A stretch of 64,000 bases of DNA from Maylandia zebra. Its lineage: Eukaryota; Chordata; Actinopteri; Cichliformes; Cichlidae. The DNA lies in the NCBI RefSeq assembly GCF_041146795.1, contig NC_135183.1:14112840-14176839 (forward strand). The letters are read 5' to 3'. Under the pieces are notes generated by a model. It was not told the DNA's origin, made no database searches, and saw only the letters and a program-made list of their open reading frames with translations. Shown here in pieces: positions 21,478 through 33,447 of the stretch (positions are counted from its first letter, which is position 1; each line of letters opens with the position of its first letter). A program made the translations under genes and the position numbers.

Positions 21478-22254
21478 TTCACTCGAGGCCCAGAGAGGAT
21501 GAATTGGCAGAGCTGAGATCGTGAAACGAGGCGAACAGAGAGCTAGCTCACATGATTAAAAGGTAAGCACGACCTGTTTATTTTCGAACCGTGCATATTG
21601 TTTAAAGCCTAAATTATCTGTTCGCTAAGTTGAACGTATTGCAGTGTAAATTCACTCAGTATGTTAAAGAAACGGTGTGTGATCCGTCTTAGTTAGTAAT
21701 TAATAGCATCGGTGTTTCATCCATGGCGGTGTGTGATCCGTCTTTAGTTATTAGGAAAAAAGTGGCGGTGTGTGATCCGTCCTCGTGCATTAAAGCAGGG
21801 AACTTGTGTTACTATTAGTTAGAAAGCGGGGCTGAAAGGCCTCGTCGCCGGCTGAGGGCCGTGTGCGCTCCGAGTTTGGCAACTCCACCCTTGGTCAGAC
21901 GCGTCCTTGGGATTTGCCGGGGTGGTGACCTGGGCACCGGGGGCGCCCTAAATAACTAAAGCTAGGTGTTGGATCCTAGTCACGGTTGATAACCTGCATG
22001 AGAGTGGGGGCAAGTTGCTTTGTTAGTGAGAGAACGACTGCTTGGCTTGTCCCACTGACTGCGGTGTGTGTAGACTGTGTAGTTGTGTGAAAGCGCCGTT
22101 AGAGTTGGCGTCTCGTCTGAAGCACAGAAGTCAATTAAAGTAACAAAAAGAATTTGTGTCTAAAAGTGTGTGTTTGTGGTATGCAGAAATTGCGGCAGGA
22201 GACCGTGTTGCGAATTGTTGCAAACTGTGAAGTCAATTGGGGGTTTAATTTGGT
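21478..22254 (+). mobile_element. Leader of retroelement A (non-coding)
   Basis: Follows the primer-binding site. It has a donor-like AAAAGGTAAGC at about 21560 and three copies of CGGTGTGTGATCCGTC between 21672 and 21785. No gag ORF is present; the leader is interrupted by the LINE at 22257. Confidence 0.5.
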
Positions 22255-22256
22255 TT

Positions 22257-23740
22257 TACTACAGGCCGGTGGCTCTGACATCCCACCTGATGAAGACCCT
22301 GGAGCGGTTGGTCCTGGCTCAGCTTCGGCGCCTAATAAGCTCATCACTGGACCCACTTCAGTTTGCCTACCAGCCTGGCATTGGAGCGGATGATGCCGTC
22401 ATTCACCTCCTACATCGTTCCCTCGCTCACCTGGAGACCGCTGGAAGCACTGTGAGAATCATGTTCTTTGATTTCTCCAGTGCCTTCAACACCATTCTTC
22501 CCTCGGTTCTAAAGGACAAGCTGGTGAACTCTGGAGTGGACCATCACCTCACTACCTGGATCCTGGACTACCTCACCGACCGACCACAGTATGTGAGGAC
22601 TCAGGGCTGTGTGTCGGACAGGGTCGTCTGCAGTACGGGGGCCCCACAGGGAACGGTTCTGGCTCCGTTCCTCTTCACCATCTACACTGCAGACTTCTCC
22701 CACAATTCCACCCAGTGCTTCCTGCAGAAGTTCTCTGATGACTCTGCAATAGTCGGCCTCATCACTGATGGGGACGACAAGGAGTACAGAGGTCTGACCC
22801 AAGACTTTGTGGACTGGTGCCAGCTGAACTACCTCCAGATCAACGCCAGTAAAACCAAGGAACTGGTGGTAGACTTCCGCAGGCACAAGCATTCTCCACT
22901 GCAACCACTGAACATCCAAGGTATGGACATTGAGGCTGTGGACAGCTACAGGTACCTTGGTGTTCATCTGAACAATAGACTGGACTGGACTCATAACTCA
23001 GACGCCCTCTACAGGAAAGGGCAGAGCAGGCTGTACCTGCTGCGGAGACTCAGGTCGTTTGGAGTGGAGGGCCCACTCCTGAAGACCTTCTATGACTCTG
23101 TTGTGGCTTCTGCTATCTTTTATGGTGTGGTCTGCTGGGGCGGCAGCATCTCTGCTGGGGACAGGAAGAGACTGAACAGGGTGATCCGAAGTGCCAGCTC
23201 TGTTCTAGGATGCCCTCTGGACCCAGTGGAGGTGGTGAGTGACAGGAGAACGGCGGCTAAGCTGTCATCCCTGTTGGACAACATCTCCCACCCCATGCAG
23301 CAGACTGTGACAGCACTGAGCAGCTCCTTCAGTGGGAGACTGCGGCACCCACGGTGTGGGACAGAGAGATTTCGCAGGTCTTTCCTCCCCACTGCTGTCA
23401 GACTCCATAATAAAGACTTTAACTGATCAAGCACACACATCCATACATATGCAATAATACTAAGTGCAATAATCCTTTCTGTCATCGTTGTATTTTTACT
23501 CAGTTGTATATAGTATTTGTATTTGTATTCTATTTTTATCTTATTGTATATTTATTTTATTTTATTCTACTGTATATAGTATTTTATTTTATTCTATTCT
23601 GTACAGTTGTGTACTGTATTTATTCTTATTGTATTCTAATTTTTGCCTCATAACTTTTGCACTGTCCACTTCCTGCTGTGACAAAACAAATTTCCCACGT
23701 GTGGGACTAATAAAGGTTATCTTATCTTATCTTATTTTTT
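22257..23740 (+). mobile_element. 5'-truncated Rex1/CR1-like LINE
   Basis: A reverse transcriptase reading frame to 23426 starts abruptly at YYRPVALTSHLMKTLERLVL. It holds FFDFSSAFNT (RT motif with catalytic Asp), GAPQGTVLAPFLF and FSDDSAIVG (catalytic pair, FSDD for the usual FADD). The C-terminal region runs through VCWGGSI and VIRSASSVLGC. The endonuclease is missing. After the stop, a T-rich 3' UTR ends in TATCT repeats (TTATCTTATCTTATCT), a microsatellite tail typical of CR1/Rex1-type elements. The frame is otherwise intact. The clade is judged by motif resemblance; L2 is the alternative. It interrupts the leader of retroelement A. Confidence 0.7.
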
Positions 23741-25573
23741 ATGGGGAAGAGAAACTGCGGTATCCAGTCCGTGGCGCAGTTTGAATAGTTTGTGAGGCAA
23801 ATGTGGCGCGATCTGAAGATCGTGAGCCTAATTGTCCTAGTTAGGTTGAGGTGTAAGAGCGGACAGCACCCGCTCTGTGTGCTGATTAGGGCGTTGTCCT
23901 GAATCAGCAGAAGTGTCTCGCAGAAAGTTTGAATGGGACTGCGGGTTCACAGGTGGAACGAACGAAGAGTAAAATGTGTGTGTGTGTGTGAGAGAGAAAG
24001 AAAAGGTGGGGGATAGTGACCAGCCTGTGAGTGTGTGTGTGAATTCCTTGATGACAAAAAGGGAGACAAAGTAGATTAGTTGATTTTCTGTGAAATAATA
24101 ATAGTTAAGAAATCGTAGTAATCAAAGAGGAGAAAGTGAACTGAAAATAAATAAAGAAAAATAAACAGTGGATTAGTGTTAAGGTAATGACAAATAAATT
24201 GATAAAATTAACAGTGACATTTAAAGGTGACCAAGTATTTAAGGATGAATGGAGAATTTGATTGCTGACTGTATGAGAGTTGTTGGGGTGAAAGGAAGAT
24301 GAGGTTGGAGGAGTGAGTTAACAGGTTGTCTCCAACTGGGGGAAGCAGTGATGCTACAGGTCACCTTCTTCCCCTGCTGGACACAAAACGAAAACATAAT
24401 TTGGAGTGTTGTGGATGAAAATAATTAACAACAACATCAAGAAGATTTTTGTGTTTGCAGTTAAGAACAAATAAAAATTTCATTTTTGGGGCTTAAAGTC
24501 AGAGTTCAGAAACAAAATGAATAGAGATGTGTGCCTTTAGGAGTGATGAAAACATATGCAGTCACAGCGAATAATGAAAGTCTCTCAGTCTGTCGATTAC
24601 AGGTGGGGAACGGACCTGAATCAATTCTCCACGGGCAGCAGTCGGAAGAAAATTATAGGTTAAAATCATTAGAAAAAAATAGAAACACCCAGCCAGAATT
24701 TTTGGCTGAATTGTTTTGCAGCTTCCCGTCTTCATCCTGAAAAAGCAAGCTCCAAGGAAGCTAATCTCTCCCTGAAGACACCGAGTGCAGTTCCAGAAGC
24801 ACAAGCATGAACATCAACACTGGACAGAAGACCAAGAGACAATACCAGAGTTCTGAGCAGAGAGGTCCAGCAGCACTATGGGCAAACGGCATCAGAAAGA
24901 GAAGATCCACCATCTAGATTGGATGGATGGAGATGCGTTTCCAGCAAGCTGCAACCTCACTGTGTGTGAAGGACTTTTGAGAAGACTGTCTGAGCTTGAC
25001 ATTTGCCATGTTTGGAGTGAGATGGCAATGAAAGAGACAGTGGGACAAAGAGATACGCGGGACAAAGCTGAAGAAAACAGACTGCCACTGGACTGCAAAG
25101 TGGGAGAGAAGAAAAGGAGCAGAAGAGGACTGAGGCGGCTGTTTTAGTGTGGGGAATCAAATTAGGTTAAAGCATCCGGGGAGACAAGCGACTGCCTGGA
25201 AGTGGAGGATTGACACAGTGTCCAGACCACCACAAAAGGGGGAGGAAGACAAGCACTGAGGTATGCAAGTGTACTGTTAGAAAAAATGGAAAGGTGACAC
25301 CACACATGCAGATAATATGCACCAGAGATAACAAAAAATCATACACAAAGTGTTACACATTAAAAGAGGGCATTTGTAGAAGGGGTTAACAACACTCAGT
25401 GTGGTTGCCTATGGTAACCTGCAAGCATTTGGGGTTTAGCTGTGCCTGTCTATGGCAGAGTTTTTCAGTTAGATGTTTCTGGAACAAAATTTGGAGTGAA
25501 CGGAGTTTTGTTTCAGAAAAAAGGGGGAGATACATAAAAGGATACATAAAAACAGAAAATGTATTAACCCGAC

Positions 25574-25609
<36 letters not shown>

Positions 25610-27399
25610 AATGAAGATCAAACACAATTTTAAGTAGGTAATACTGTTACCATCATCTGGTCTGGTTTATTGAGTGGGGTGAGAACTGATACATAGACGA
25701 CTGAATTAGTATTATTTTGGGGAACATGATAGCAGGGGTGAACAGAATCCTGCAGCCAGAGTTTAAATGAGTCAAACTAGCAGATTTTTTGTTTTTGTTT
25801 CTGAAGTATGGGGAAGGTTTTACCATGGCACCAAGTTTTAGATTTGGTGTCTTCTCACCTATAAGAGAAAGAATATTCTGTGACAAGTCCTAAGACCGGG
25901 CTTCTGTATTTTTTCTTTTTCTTTTGTTTTTCAGTTTTATTTGTCATTTTTCATTTCATTTTTATTTTTTGAACAGTGCACTGATTTCTGTTTGTGAATT
26001 TCTTTTCTTTAAGCAGATCTGCACGTCGGGAATTAAAAGTGCTACACGTCGTCGAGAAAATTATTGTAAGTGAGTTTCTCCACATTAAAATGGGCTCTGG
26101 AGAAAGCCACTTATTTGGGACAATTAGAAAATGAGAGTCCCGGCCTAAAAAGGATTCAGCGAGGTAATCCGATCTAAAGTTCTTCTTTTTCTTTTTGAAA
26201 TGACGTCATTTTGCTGAGAGTGGAAACTAAATGCGACGATGGGTTCCACTATCAGCAAAGAAAGAATGAATGAATGGATGAATGAATGAATGGAAATAAA
26301 AACAAACTGACTGACTGGTAAAAGCTGACAAGACTTGACCACGACTCAAGGTTAACCTCCACCTAGACAGGACAAAAGGGTGGATGAATTTATGTGTTTC
26401 CTTTTACAGGAGCAGAAAGATGATAGCAACATCTGAGGTTGCGTGATGGTTTAACCTTTTAAATGCCATTTTCTATGTTTGGGAATCAACCAGGGGTGTG
26501 TTGCTCACAGAAGTTACTGTGAGAAAGTGTGTACACACCTGCGCAGCGCTAACATTTACATTCTCTTTTCTACAGCATTACAGTTCTTCATGTGATTTGA
26601 TGATGTGATTTCTAACAGAACAATGGGTTGATGTTTGTTTCTCTACTACAGGTTATGAGTTGGTGATGCTGTTACACTGTGTTGTTGGGAAAATGTTGAA
26701 GATTACTTTGACGATGCGAATAACGTGAGAAATTTCCTGTGTTGAAACCAGTGTTATTCTTTTTACAGCAGGCTTAATTTTATGGCCTTTTACGGCACCT
26801 CTGGAATGTGGATGGCCGACGCCTGCCCACCACACGATCCATGTGTGTTGCTAATGTTTGTTTTTTCTCTAAGAGTGCATGTAGAGGATTCAGCAGAAGC
26901 AGACAAGTGACATGAGAAAAACAAATAAGAGATGCAGTGTTTATGGAATAGTTGAATATGGGCTCATTAGCCTGCCACTATTGAACTCATAGTGATAAAA
27001 TGGGTGGAGTGACATTGTTTAAGGAAAGTCACAGATTAAATTGTGGAATAAATTGGGATGATTCATGATTTGGGACAAATTATGGCAATAATAGTGATTT
27101 AATGATTGGAGAAAACCTGCACATGATACTTGTCTGTTATGCTGAGTACTTTATCACTCTCATGATCTATAGTTGGTTGAAAATGTGAACTTTGATTTAA
27201 CAGATTTGTCTGGCACACAGGCTGTTGTCGATCAGGGCAAGCTAAAGAATAAACATTTTATGTCAGCAAGGGGTGGGGGAAAGCCATTCACCAGAGCATA
27301 TCTTAAGTGCTGCTGATGTGGGCTGGCCTTCTCCACACGCTCTTTAAGGCTGGTGTGTTTTATGAAAACTTCTGACATTTGAATCTCTTCCATTTATAA
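23741..27399. other. Probable decayed retroelement interior, no recognisable gene
   Basis: Purine-rich, G-run-containing sequence with polypurine-like tracts (for example AAAAAAGGGGGAGA near 25515) and (CA)n at about 25577-25606. Only short ORFs, including an 89-codon lysine/arginine-rich one at 24878-25147 without a known motif. It lies between two retroelement leaders facing each other, so it is likely leftover internal sequence. Confidence 0.35.
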
Positions 27400-28223
27400 G
27401 CCTGCGATTAACCGCACGGCTCAGGTCCGCGTGAAACCCGCGCCACCGTGCTCGCGTGAACCCGCGCAGCTAAGGAGCCGTTGCTCTGTTTTTTTTTGTT
27501 TTTTTTTAAATACTTTGTGCTGCCAGGAGCAAAGTCCAGCATAAACGTCTGTCACCCTCTGACGCACTCTTGGTTGCTTAGGAACCCATGATAACAACAG
27601 CAGCCGGTGTCACAGACCACGTGTTCTGCTCCACACCCACTCACACAAACACACTCAAACACAACAACAACAACACAAAATAGGCCTATTGTCCAGCACA
27701 ATTTGGACCCCGCGGAACTTCTAAATTCCCCACAAAGCGGCGGATCCCACAAAGCGGTCTACATTTCGCCCGACTAAGACGGCGAACCAAAAAAGTTCGA
27801 ACTGCGCAACTCTGCGACTTAATGCTTCTGTACAAAAAAACCCCACTGAGCGGCTTTGTACATCGCCCCACTAAGACGGCGAATTTTAGCCCCACTGAGC
27901 GGCCACGGACAACTCCCCACTGAGCGGCGAAGACGTACAAACAACGAATTTTATCCCCACTAAGCGACCACGGACAACGCCCCACTGAGCGGCGAAGACG
28001 TACAGTTATAGAGTTGGACTCTAAACTTACTCGGTGTTGCTTAGCGTGTAGTATAGCCTCGGATCCCGCCGATCGTCATTCATCAAGGAGAGAAAACAGA
28101 CAGCTAATCCACTGGCCCGATGACAAATTCTCACGTCTCGGGACTTTACTACAGGAACTTCCTGGCTGACGTCAGTCTTTCAGCGTGTCTCTTCTCCCCT
28201 CTGAGAATGTCGACTCCAGGGCT
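27400..28223 (-). mobile_element. Leader of retroelement B (minus strand)
   Basis: GC-rich DNA downstream, in minus orientation, of the LTR and primer site at 28224-28866. It contains a degenerate run of CCCCACTGAGCGGC and CCCACTAAGCG motifs at about 27727-28007. No gag-like ORF was recognised. Confidence 0.4.
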
Positions 28224-28241
28224 CCGGCTCTCGAAGGACCA
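28224..28241 (-). other. Primer-binding site, tRNA-Tyr-like
   Basis: On the minus strand this begins TGGTCCTTCGAG, matching the complement of the tRNA-Tyr acceptor end (CTCGAAGGACCA). Two extra bases then precede CCGG. It lies 5 bases after the LTR end. Confidence 0.5.
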
Positions 28242-28246
28242 ATTAA

Positions 28247-28866
28247 TGATAGGTTTGTAGCTTGAACCTATTCGCTGGAATGTTGAAGACAGTATAATTA
28301 CACAGCAAAAGCATTGAACACCAAGTAGGCAAAGTTCTTCATGTTACTCATGCATGAGGGAGACCTGCCTGGAGCCAAGTGTTGTTCCACCACTTGACCT
28401 CCATCAGACTCTCAGCCAGGTTCCCCATAGCACTCCTTTTATTGTGGTTACATGAATATGCATAGGGTCATTAACATATAACATCTTACATAGGTATACA
28501 TGTGAACAAAGAATACTGTGTGTGTGTGTGTGTGTGTGTATGTGATTTGTGTGAGGTCAAGATGTGACCCTGTGAAGACTCCCCAAAGCTGGTGCCAGGA
28601 GTCTAGCGGGTCCATCTGAACAAAAGGCTCTTATACTTAAAGAGATATACGTGTGTTTGCTATACCATATATCAACAAAGAGAAGATAGGACCTCTCTTA
28701 TGCTCTTAGGATGTGGGTGTGCATTCCACTCTAGAATGCACACCAAGCCTTTGCAGCCTGCTAAAGATCACACATCCTATCACTACACAATTGATTATAC
28801 ACCTCTAAGCATATATGGTTAAATATTTCTAAGCATAAATGGCAATCAACAATACAAAACCTAACA
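28247..28866 (-). mobile_element. 5' LTR of retroelement B
   Basis: Minus strand: starts TGTTAGGTTT, ends CCTATCA, about 620 bp. Nearly identical in order and content to the solo LTR at 53473-55714 once the Tc1 there is ignored. AATAAAAGGAG provides a polyadenylation signal and an internal (GT)n is present. The flanks ATTAA and GTTGC do not match, as expected for one LTR of a longer element rather than a solo LTR. Confidence 0.75.
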
Positions 28867-31800
28867 GTTGCTGCGTGTTGTTCTAAAGTGCATTTAAAAC
28901 AAGGGAGAGCATGGTGCTGCTGCCAGAGAGCAGCAGGTGTTTAGCACGGCCCCTCCCGAGAACCCTCAATGTCTACATGGATTTAAAATTGGGAGGTGGG
29001 CACCAGCGCCAGAGGTAGGTTTGAGTACACAGACCGTCCACCGGACGCCGTTAACGTGCCCACCCTCAAGGCCCTATATATGTGTGTGTGTGTTATGAGA
29101 GTGTAAGTAATGTGGATGTCTAAGTTGTGAGATAAAATATAGGCACAGGTGGCCAGAAGGGAACAGAGGGGGGGGGATGTCTCCCTTGCACCCTTGTGAC
29201 ACACCCACACCCCAAGGCCCTACCTGTGTGGGTGAGTGTGGTGGAGCGGGAAGAGGGAGGTAGCCAGGGATGGGGAGGAAAAGGAGGGAGGGGAGGATGC
29301 CCCTCCCTAGGGCCAGCTCCCCCGCTGACCCCAGTAGGCACCCCCGTCCTCTGGTACCCACCAAGGCAAGGGAGCCCAGGTCCATCCAGACTGGGGCCTA
29401 TGGTAGCACTGCCAAGCCCCACAGGACCCGGGGCAGCCCACCCTACCCCACCGCAGAGGAAACTGTACCCACCCCAACATTCAATCGTCTCCCAGACTAC
29501 ACAAGACAACAAACACCCAGGTTAAGTTTATTCTCCACCTCTCTTATGTCTCTCCCCCACCTGCAGAGTGGACTCCTGCAAGGATGGAACAACCTCCCCG
29601 CCAGTTGAAGAGCCCCCCAGTTAGGCCGATGCACAAGAGGCCCCCTGCGCCAGGGCTGAGCCCCCATGCACCCACCCGCTCACAACCTCGGTGACACACC
29701 GACGAGGACCGAAGCCCCCAAGGCCCAGCCAGAGCCCCAGCATGGAGGCGAAGCACCCCCGAACCCCAAACCCCCACGCCTGCCCCGGATCCACTCAGGG
29801 GCAGCCAGGCCACCAGGCCAGTAACCTACGTCCACCAGTACAGACCATCCTCCAGCCCCGCTGCACGCAGCCACGAGGAGAACAACCTCTAAGAGCGACC
29901 AGAGCCACTAACCAGGGATAACGCCTCTAGGTGTCCTCCAGGCGCCCTAAGCCCGCCCCAACTCCATATCAACCACAGTAGCTAAGGCGGGACCAAACCA
30001 CGACCCCCTACCCCCGCTAGGTGATGGAGCCAATCAAAGGAGCCCAGAGGGATTGATCTAATGTGGTGGCAGAGGCTATATCGAGACTAATGTGATCTAT
30101 TAGAAGGTTTCTATATTGGTTAGAATTAAGGTTAGAATTTTTATTTTTCCAGTTTATGAGGACCGTTTTATTGGCGATGCATAGGGCAGTAAAAACCATG
30201 TGGACTGTATTAGTTTCTGTAGTGACCTCATCCAATTTTCCCAACAAGCATACTAAAGGGGAGGTTGGAATTTTACATTTCAGACACTTTGATAAGTCTT
30301 CACATATCTCGTGCCAAAACTTCTGCACTGGTGGACAGAACCAAAGAGCGTGAATGTAATTGTCTGGTGTATTGCCTTGACAGTGTGAGCAGTTGTTGGA
30401 AGATGTAGAGCCCATCTTGAACATCCGATGACCTGTATAGTGCACTCTATGTAGTATTTTGTATTGTATTAATTGCAGACTGGGATTTTTAATCAATTTA
30501 AAGGTTTTTAAGCATACCTGAGACCAGAAGTTTTGTTCTAAGCTGACTGATAAATCTGCTTCCCACTTTGAAATAGGAAGGGATGTTGATTCATCTAATT
30601 TAGAAAGTGTTCTGTATATTTTAGATAATAATTTGGGGGATTTAAGAGTAAGGAAATGTGCCGCACTTGGTGGTGTTTGTAATTCAACTTGACTGAGGTT
30701 AAATTTCCTTTTTACTATGGATTTAGTTTGTTGATATTCTAAAAATCTTTTCTTGTTGATCCCATATTGTGCAACTAGTCTGTCAAATGGAATAAATTCT
30801 GTTCCATCTAATATATGTTCTAAGTATTTAATTCCTTTACAACTCCATTCTGGGAAATTAATCATATTATTGTTTTGTAATATGTCAGGGTTTTCCAGAT
30901 AGGTGTACGTTTGCATGGGATTAATGAAGACTCAGTTATTTTTAGAAACTCCCACCATGCTGTCAGAGAAAACCTGATGTTGATACTTTTAAAGCATTCA
31001 TGTCTTTTGATGTTTGAGCTAATAAATGGTAGGTCTGAAATCTCTAGATCCTTGCATAGTGCCTGTTCAACATCTAGCCAGGGCTCATCTAAGAAGGTAT
31101 GTTTTAACCATTCTGAGATGAACTGAAGCCTGTTGGCTAAGAAGTATTGGTGAAAATTAGGCAGATCTAATCATCCTCTATCCTTGGTTCTTTGTAGCGT
31201 TTTTAAGCTGATACGCGGGGGTTTATCTTTCCAAAGGAATTTGGAAATATATGAATCCAGAGATCTGAACCAATCTTGTGATGGTTTGTTAGGGATCATC
31301 AAAAATAAGTAATTTATTTTTGGCAAGGTCATCATTTTTATAGAGGCGACCCTTCCCATGAGTGATATGGGTAAAGATTTCCATCTAGTCAGATCGCCTT
31401 CTACTTTCTTTAGAAGTGGGATGTGGTTTAATTTAGTTAAGTCTGAAAGCTTAGGAGAAACATTAATACCTAAATATTTAATATTTCCAGATTGTAGTGG
31501 GGCAGAGGAAGAATTATGGAAGGAGCAGTTAATGGGAAGAACTGTAGATTTTGGCCAGTTAATTGAATAATCTGAAACTCTTGAAAACCAGTTTATTAGA
31601 GTAATTACCTCATAGAGGTTTGTTTGTGTGTTTTGCAGAAAAAGCAACACATCACCCGCATAGAGACTGATTTTATGTTCTATGTTCTTACATTTTATGC
31701 CCTTAATTGTTGTAGCCTGTCTAAATGCTGCTGCTAGAGGTTCGATAAAAATTGCAAAAAGTGAAGGGGAGAGTGGGCATCCCTGTCTGGTGCCCCTCAG

Positions 31801-33061
31801 GAGACAGAAGCTGGAGGATGTCTGGTCATTTGTTCTGATACGAGCTGTTGGGGAATTGTATAATATTCTTATCCAGTTTATGAAAGAGTTTCCAAAACCA
31901 AATTTGTGTAAAGTTGCGAATAAAAATTTCCAGTTAACTCTGTCAAATGCTTTTTCTGCATCTAGAGATAATATTATGGTTTCGATGTTTTTATTGTATG
32001 AGTAGTCTATTAAATTAAGTAATCTACGAGTGTTTGTTGAGGAGTGCCGACCTTTTATGAAACCAGTTTGGTCAGGATGAATTAAGAGGGGGGTCATTTT
32101 CTCTAATCTCTTTGAGAGAGCTTTGCAGATTATTTTAAGGTCTACATTTAAAAGAGAAATTGGACGATAGCTTGAGGGAAATAAAGGGTCTTTGCCTGGT
32201 TTTAGCAGGAGACTAATGTTGGCAGAATTCACATTTGGTGGTAGTCTGCCATTTTCCTCGATTTCCTGCAACATTCCGTGGAATACTGGTGCCAAAATTG
32301 TCCAGAATTCTTTGTAGAATTCTGCAGGGAAGCTGTCTGGACCTGGAGCCTTATTATTGGGCATACTTATCAGGGCTTCCTGGAGTTCACCTGGCGTCAG
32401 TGGCGAATCCAGTGCCATTGCTTGACTGTCTAGTAATTTTGGAAGAGTTACGTTGTCAAGAAACAAATGAATTTCATTTTTAGATGGGTTTATTTGTGGT
32501 GAATATAAAGTTTCATAGAAATCCCTAAAAATGTTGTTTATTCTTCCAGGGTCATATATTGTGTTCCCCAATAAATCTTTAGCAGCACATATAGTTGTTT
32601 TTTCTTTATTTATTTTTAACTGGTTAGCTAGAAATCGACCTGATTTGTTACTGTGTTCAAAATTCGGCAAGCGAAGTCTTTGTATAAGGAATTGTGTTTT
32701 TTTATTAATAATTTCATTTAATTCTAGTTTTGTTTTGTGTATTTTGTTCAATGTTTTCTGATCTTGGTCGCACGCATAGGCTTCTTCTAGTGATTTGATG
32801 TTTTTTTTCTAATTCCTGAATATTTTTGTTTTCTTCTTTCTTTTTGTGTGATGAGAAAGAAATTATTTTACCTCTCATCACAGCTTTCCCTGCTTCCCAT
32901 AGAACAGAAGCAGATATTCCGGGAGTGTCATTAAAGTCTAAATATGAAATCCATTCCTTTTTAAAATATTTAATAAAGTCTTCATCTTTAAGCAGTGATG
33001 TATTAAATCTCCAGTTTTTACTTGGCGTAGTATTATTCTTGTGCATTAGTGTTAAAGATAC
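28867..33061 (-). mobile_element. 5'-truncated fish L1 LINE
   Basis: Minus-strand element: 5' end at about 33061 inside a retroelement-A LTR, ORF2 remnant down to 30017, then a long GC-rich 3' UTR (28867-30016) with GGTGGCCAGAAGG and CCC/GGG-rich stretches. The apurinic endonuclease domain is missing. The 3' end abuts the LTR at 28866. Several proline/glycine-rich ORFs in the 3' UTR are artefacts of its composition. Confidence 0.7.
30017..33061 (-). pseudogene. L1 ORF2 remnant (reverse transcriptase and C-terminal domain)
   Basis: The upstream part (frame open 33097-32714, then 32751-31171) covers the region before and including the RT. It has NNKAPGPDSFPAEFY, SYRPISLLNVDLKI, LSLDAEKAFDRVNW and LLRGTRQGCPLSPSLF in the order of L1 RT motifs. 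The catalytic box reads LYAGDVLLFL (residues 363-372 of the 526-residue ORF), so one of the paired aspartates is Gly. The downstream part (30916-30017, 299 residues) holds the C-terminal cysteine-rich segment CSHCQGNTPDNYIHALWFC. The pieces are in different frames, with breaks at about 31171-30916 and 32714-32751. The endonuclease is absent. Not functional. Confidence 0.7.
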
Positions 33062-33324
33062 GTGCGTGACAGTTAAAACACTGTGGGTGTAGGTCACTCC
33101 CTAGAGGTCATAAAACCCATCTCCCTTCCAGACCCCAGTTATCCAGTTACAAATGTTGAGACCTTTCACAGTTCAACTGGGGGAGGGGTCTCCTACAATT
33201 TACTTTAACTTCATGACAGAGTCAGGCCTTTATTACATTGAGGGCAGTGTCAGTGTCTCTACAATAATTCTACATTCTATGTTAACACATTTCTAAACTC
33301 TAAAATAAGCTAAACATTTCTACA
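33062..33324 (-). repeat. Inverted fragment of retroelement-A LTR
   Basis: The reverse complement matches the first part of 20753-21455: it begins TGTAGAAATGTTTAGCTTAT and runs to CTGTCACGCAC, where the L1 starts. The L1 therefore appears to have inserted into this LTR. Confidence 0.75.
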
Positions 33325-33447
33325 CTGGTCAGGTGTTTTTAGTTTAATGTAATACCACTTTGTACCACAAGATGGTATGCTGAGTCAATATAACCCATTA
33401 AGAACGTGTTTGTATTTACCAGGTTGGCCTGGAAAAAGTTTCTTGAC

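Noticed and set aside
24878-25147. 89-codon basic ORF as a retroviral accessory gene
   Set aside because: No motif, no neighbouring gag, pol or env; too short to claim.
27841-28007. Spaced CCCCACTGAGCGGC motifs as a CRISPR-like array
   Set aside because: Repeats are degenerate, spacing is irregular and the context is a eukaryotic retroelement leader.
29074-29921. Overlapping Pro/Gly-rich ORFs on both strands
   Set aside because: They lie in the GC-rich L1 3' UTR; no motif and no consistent frame.
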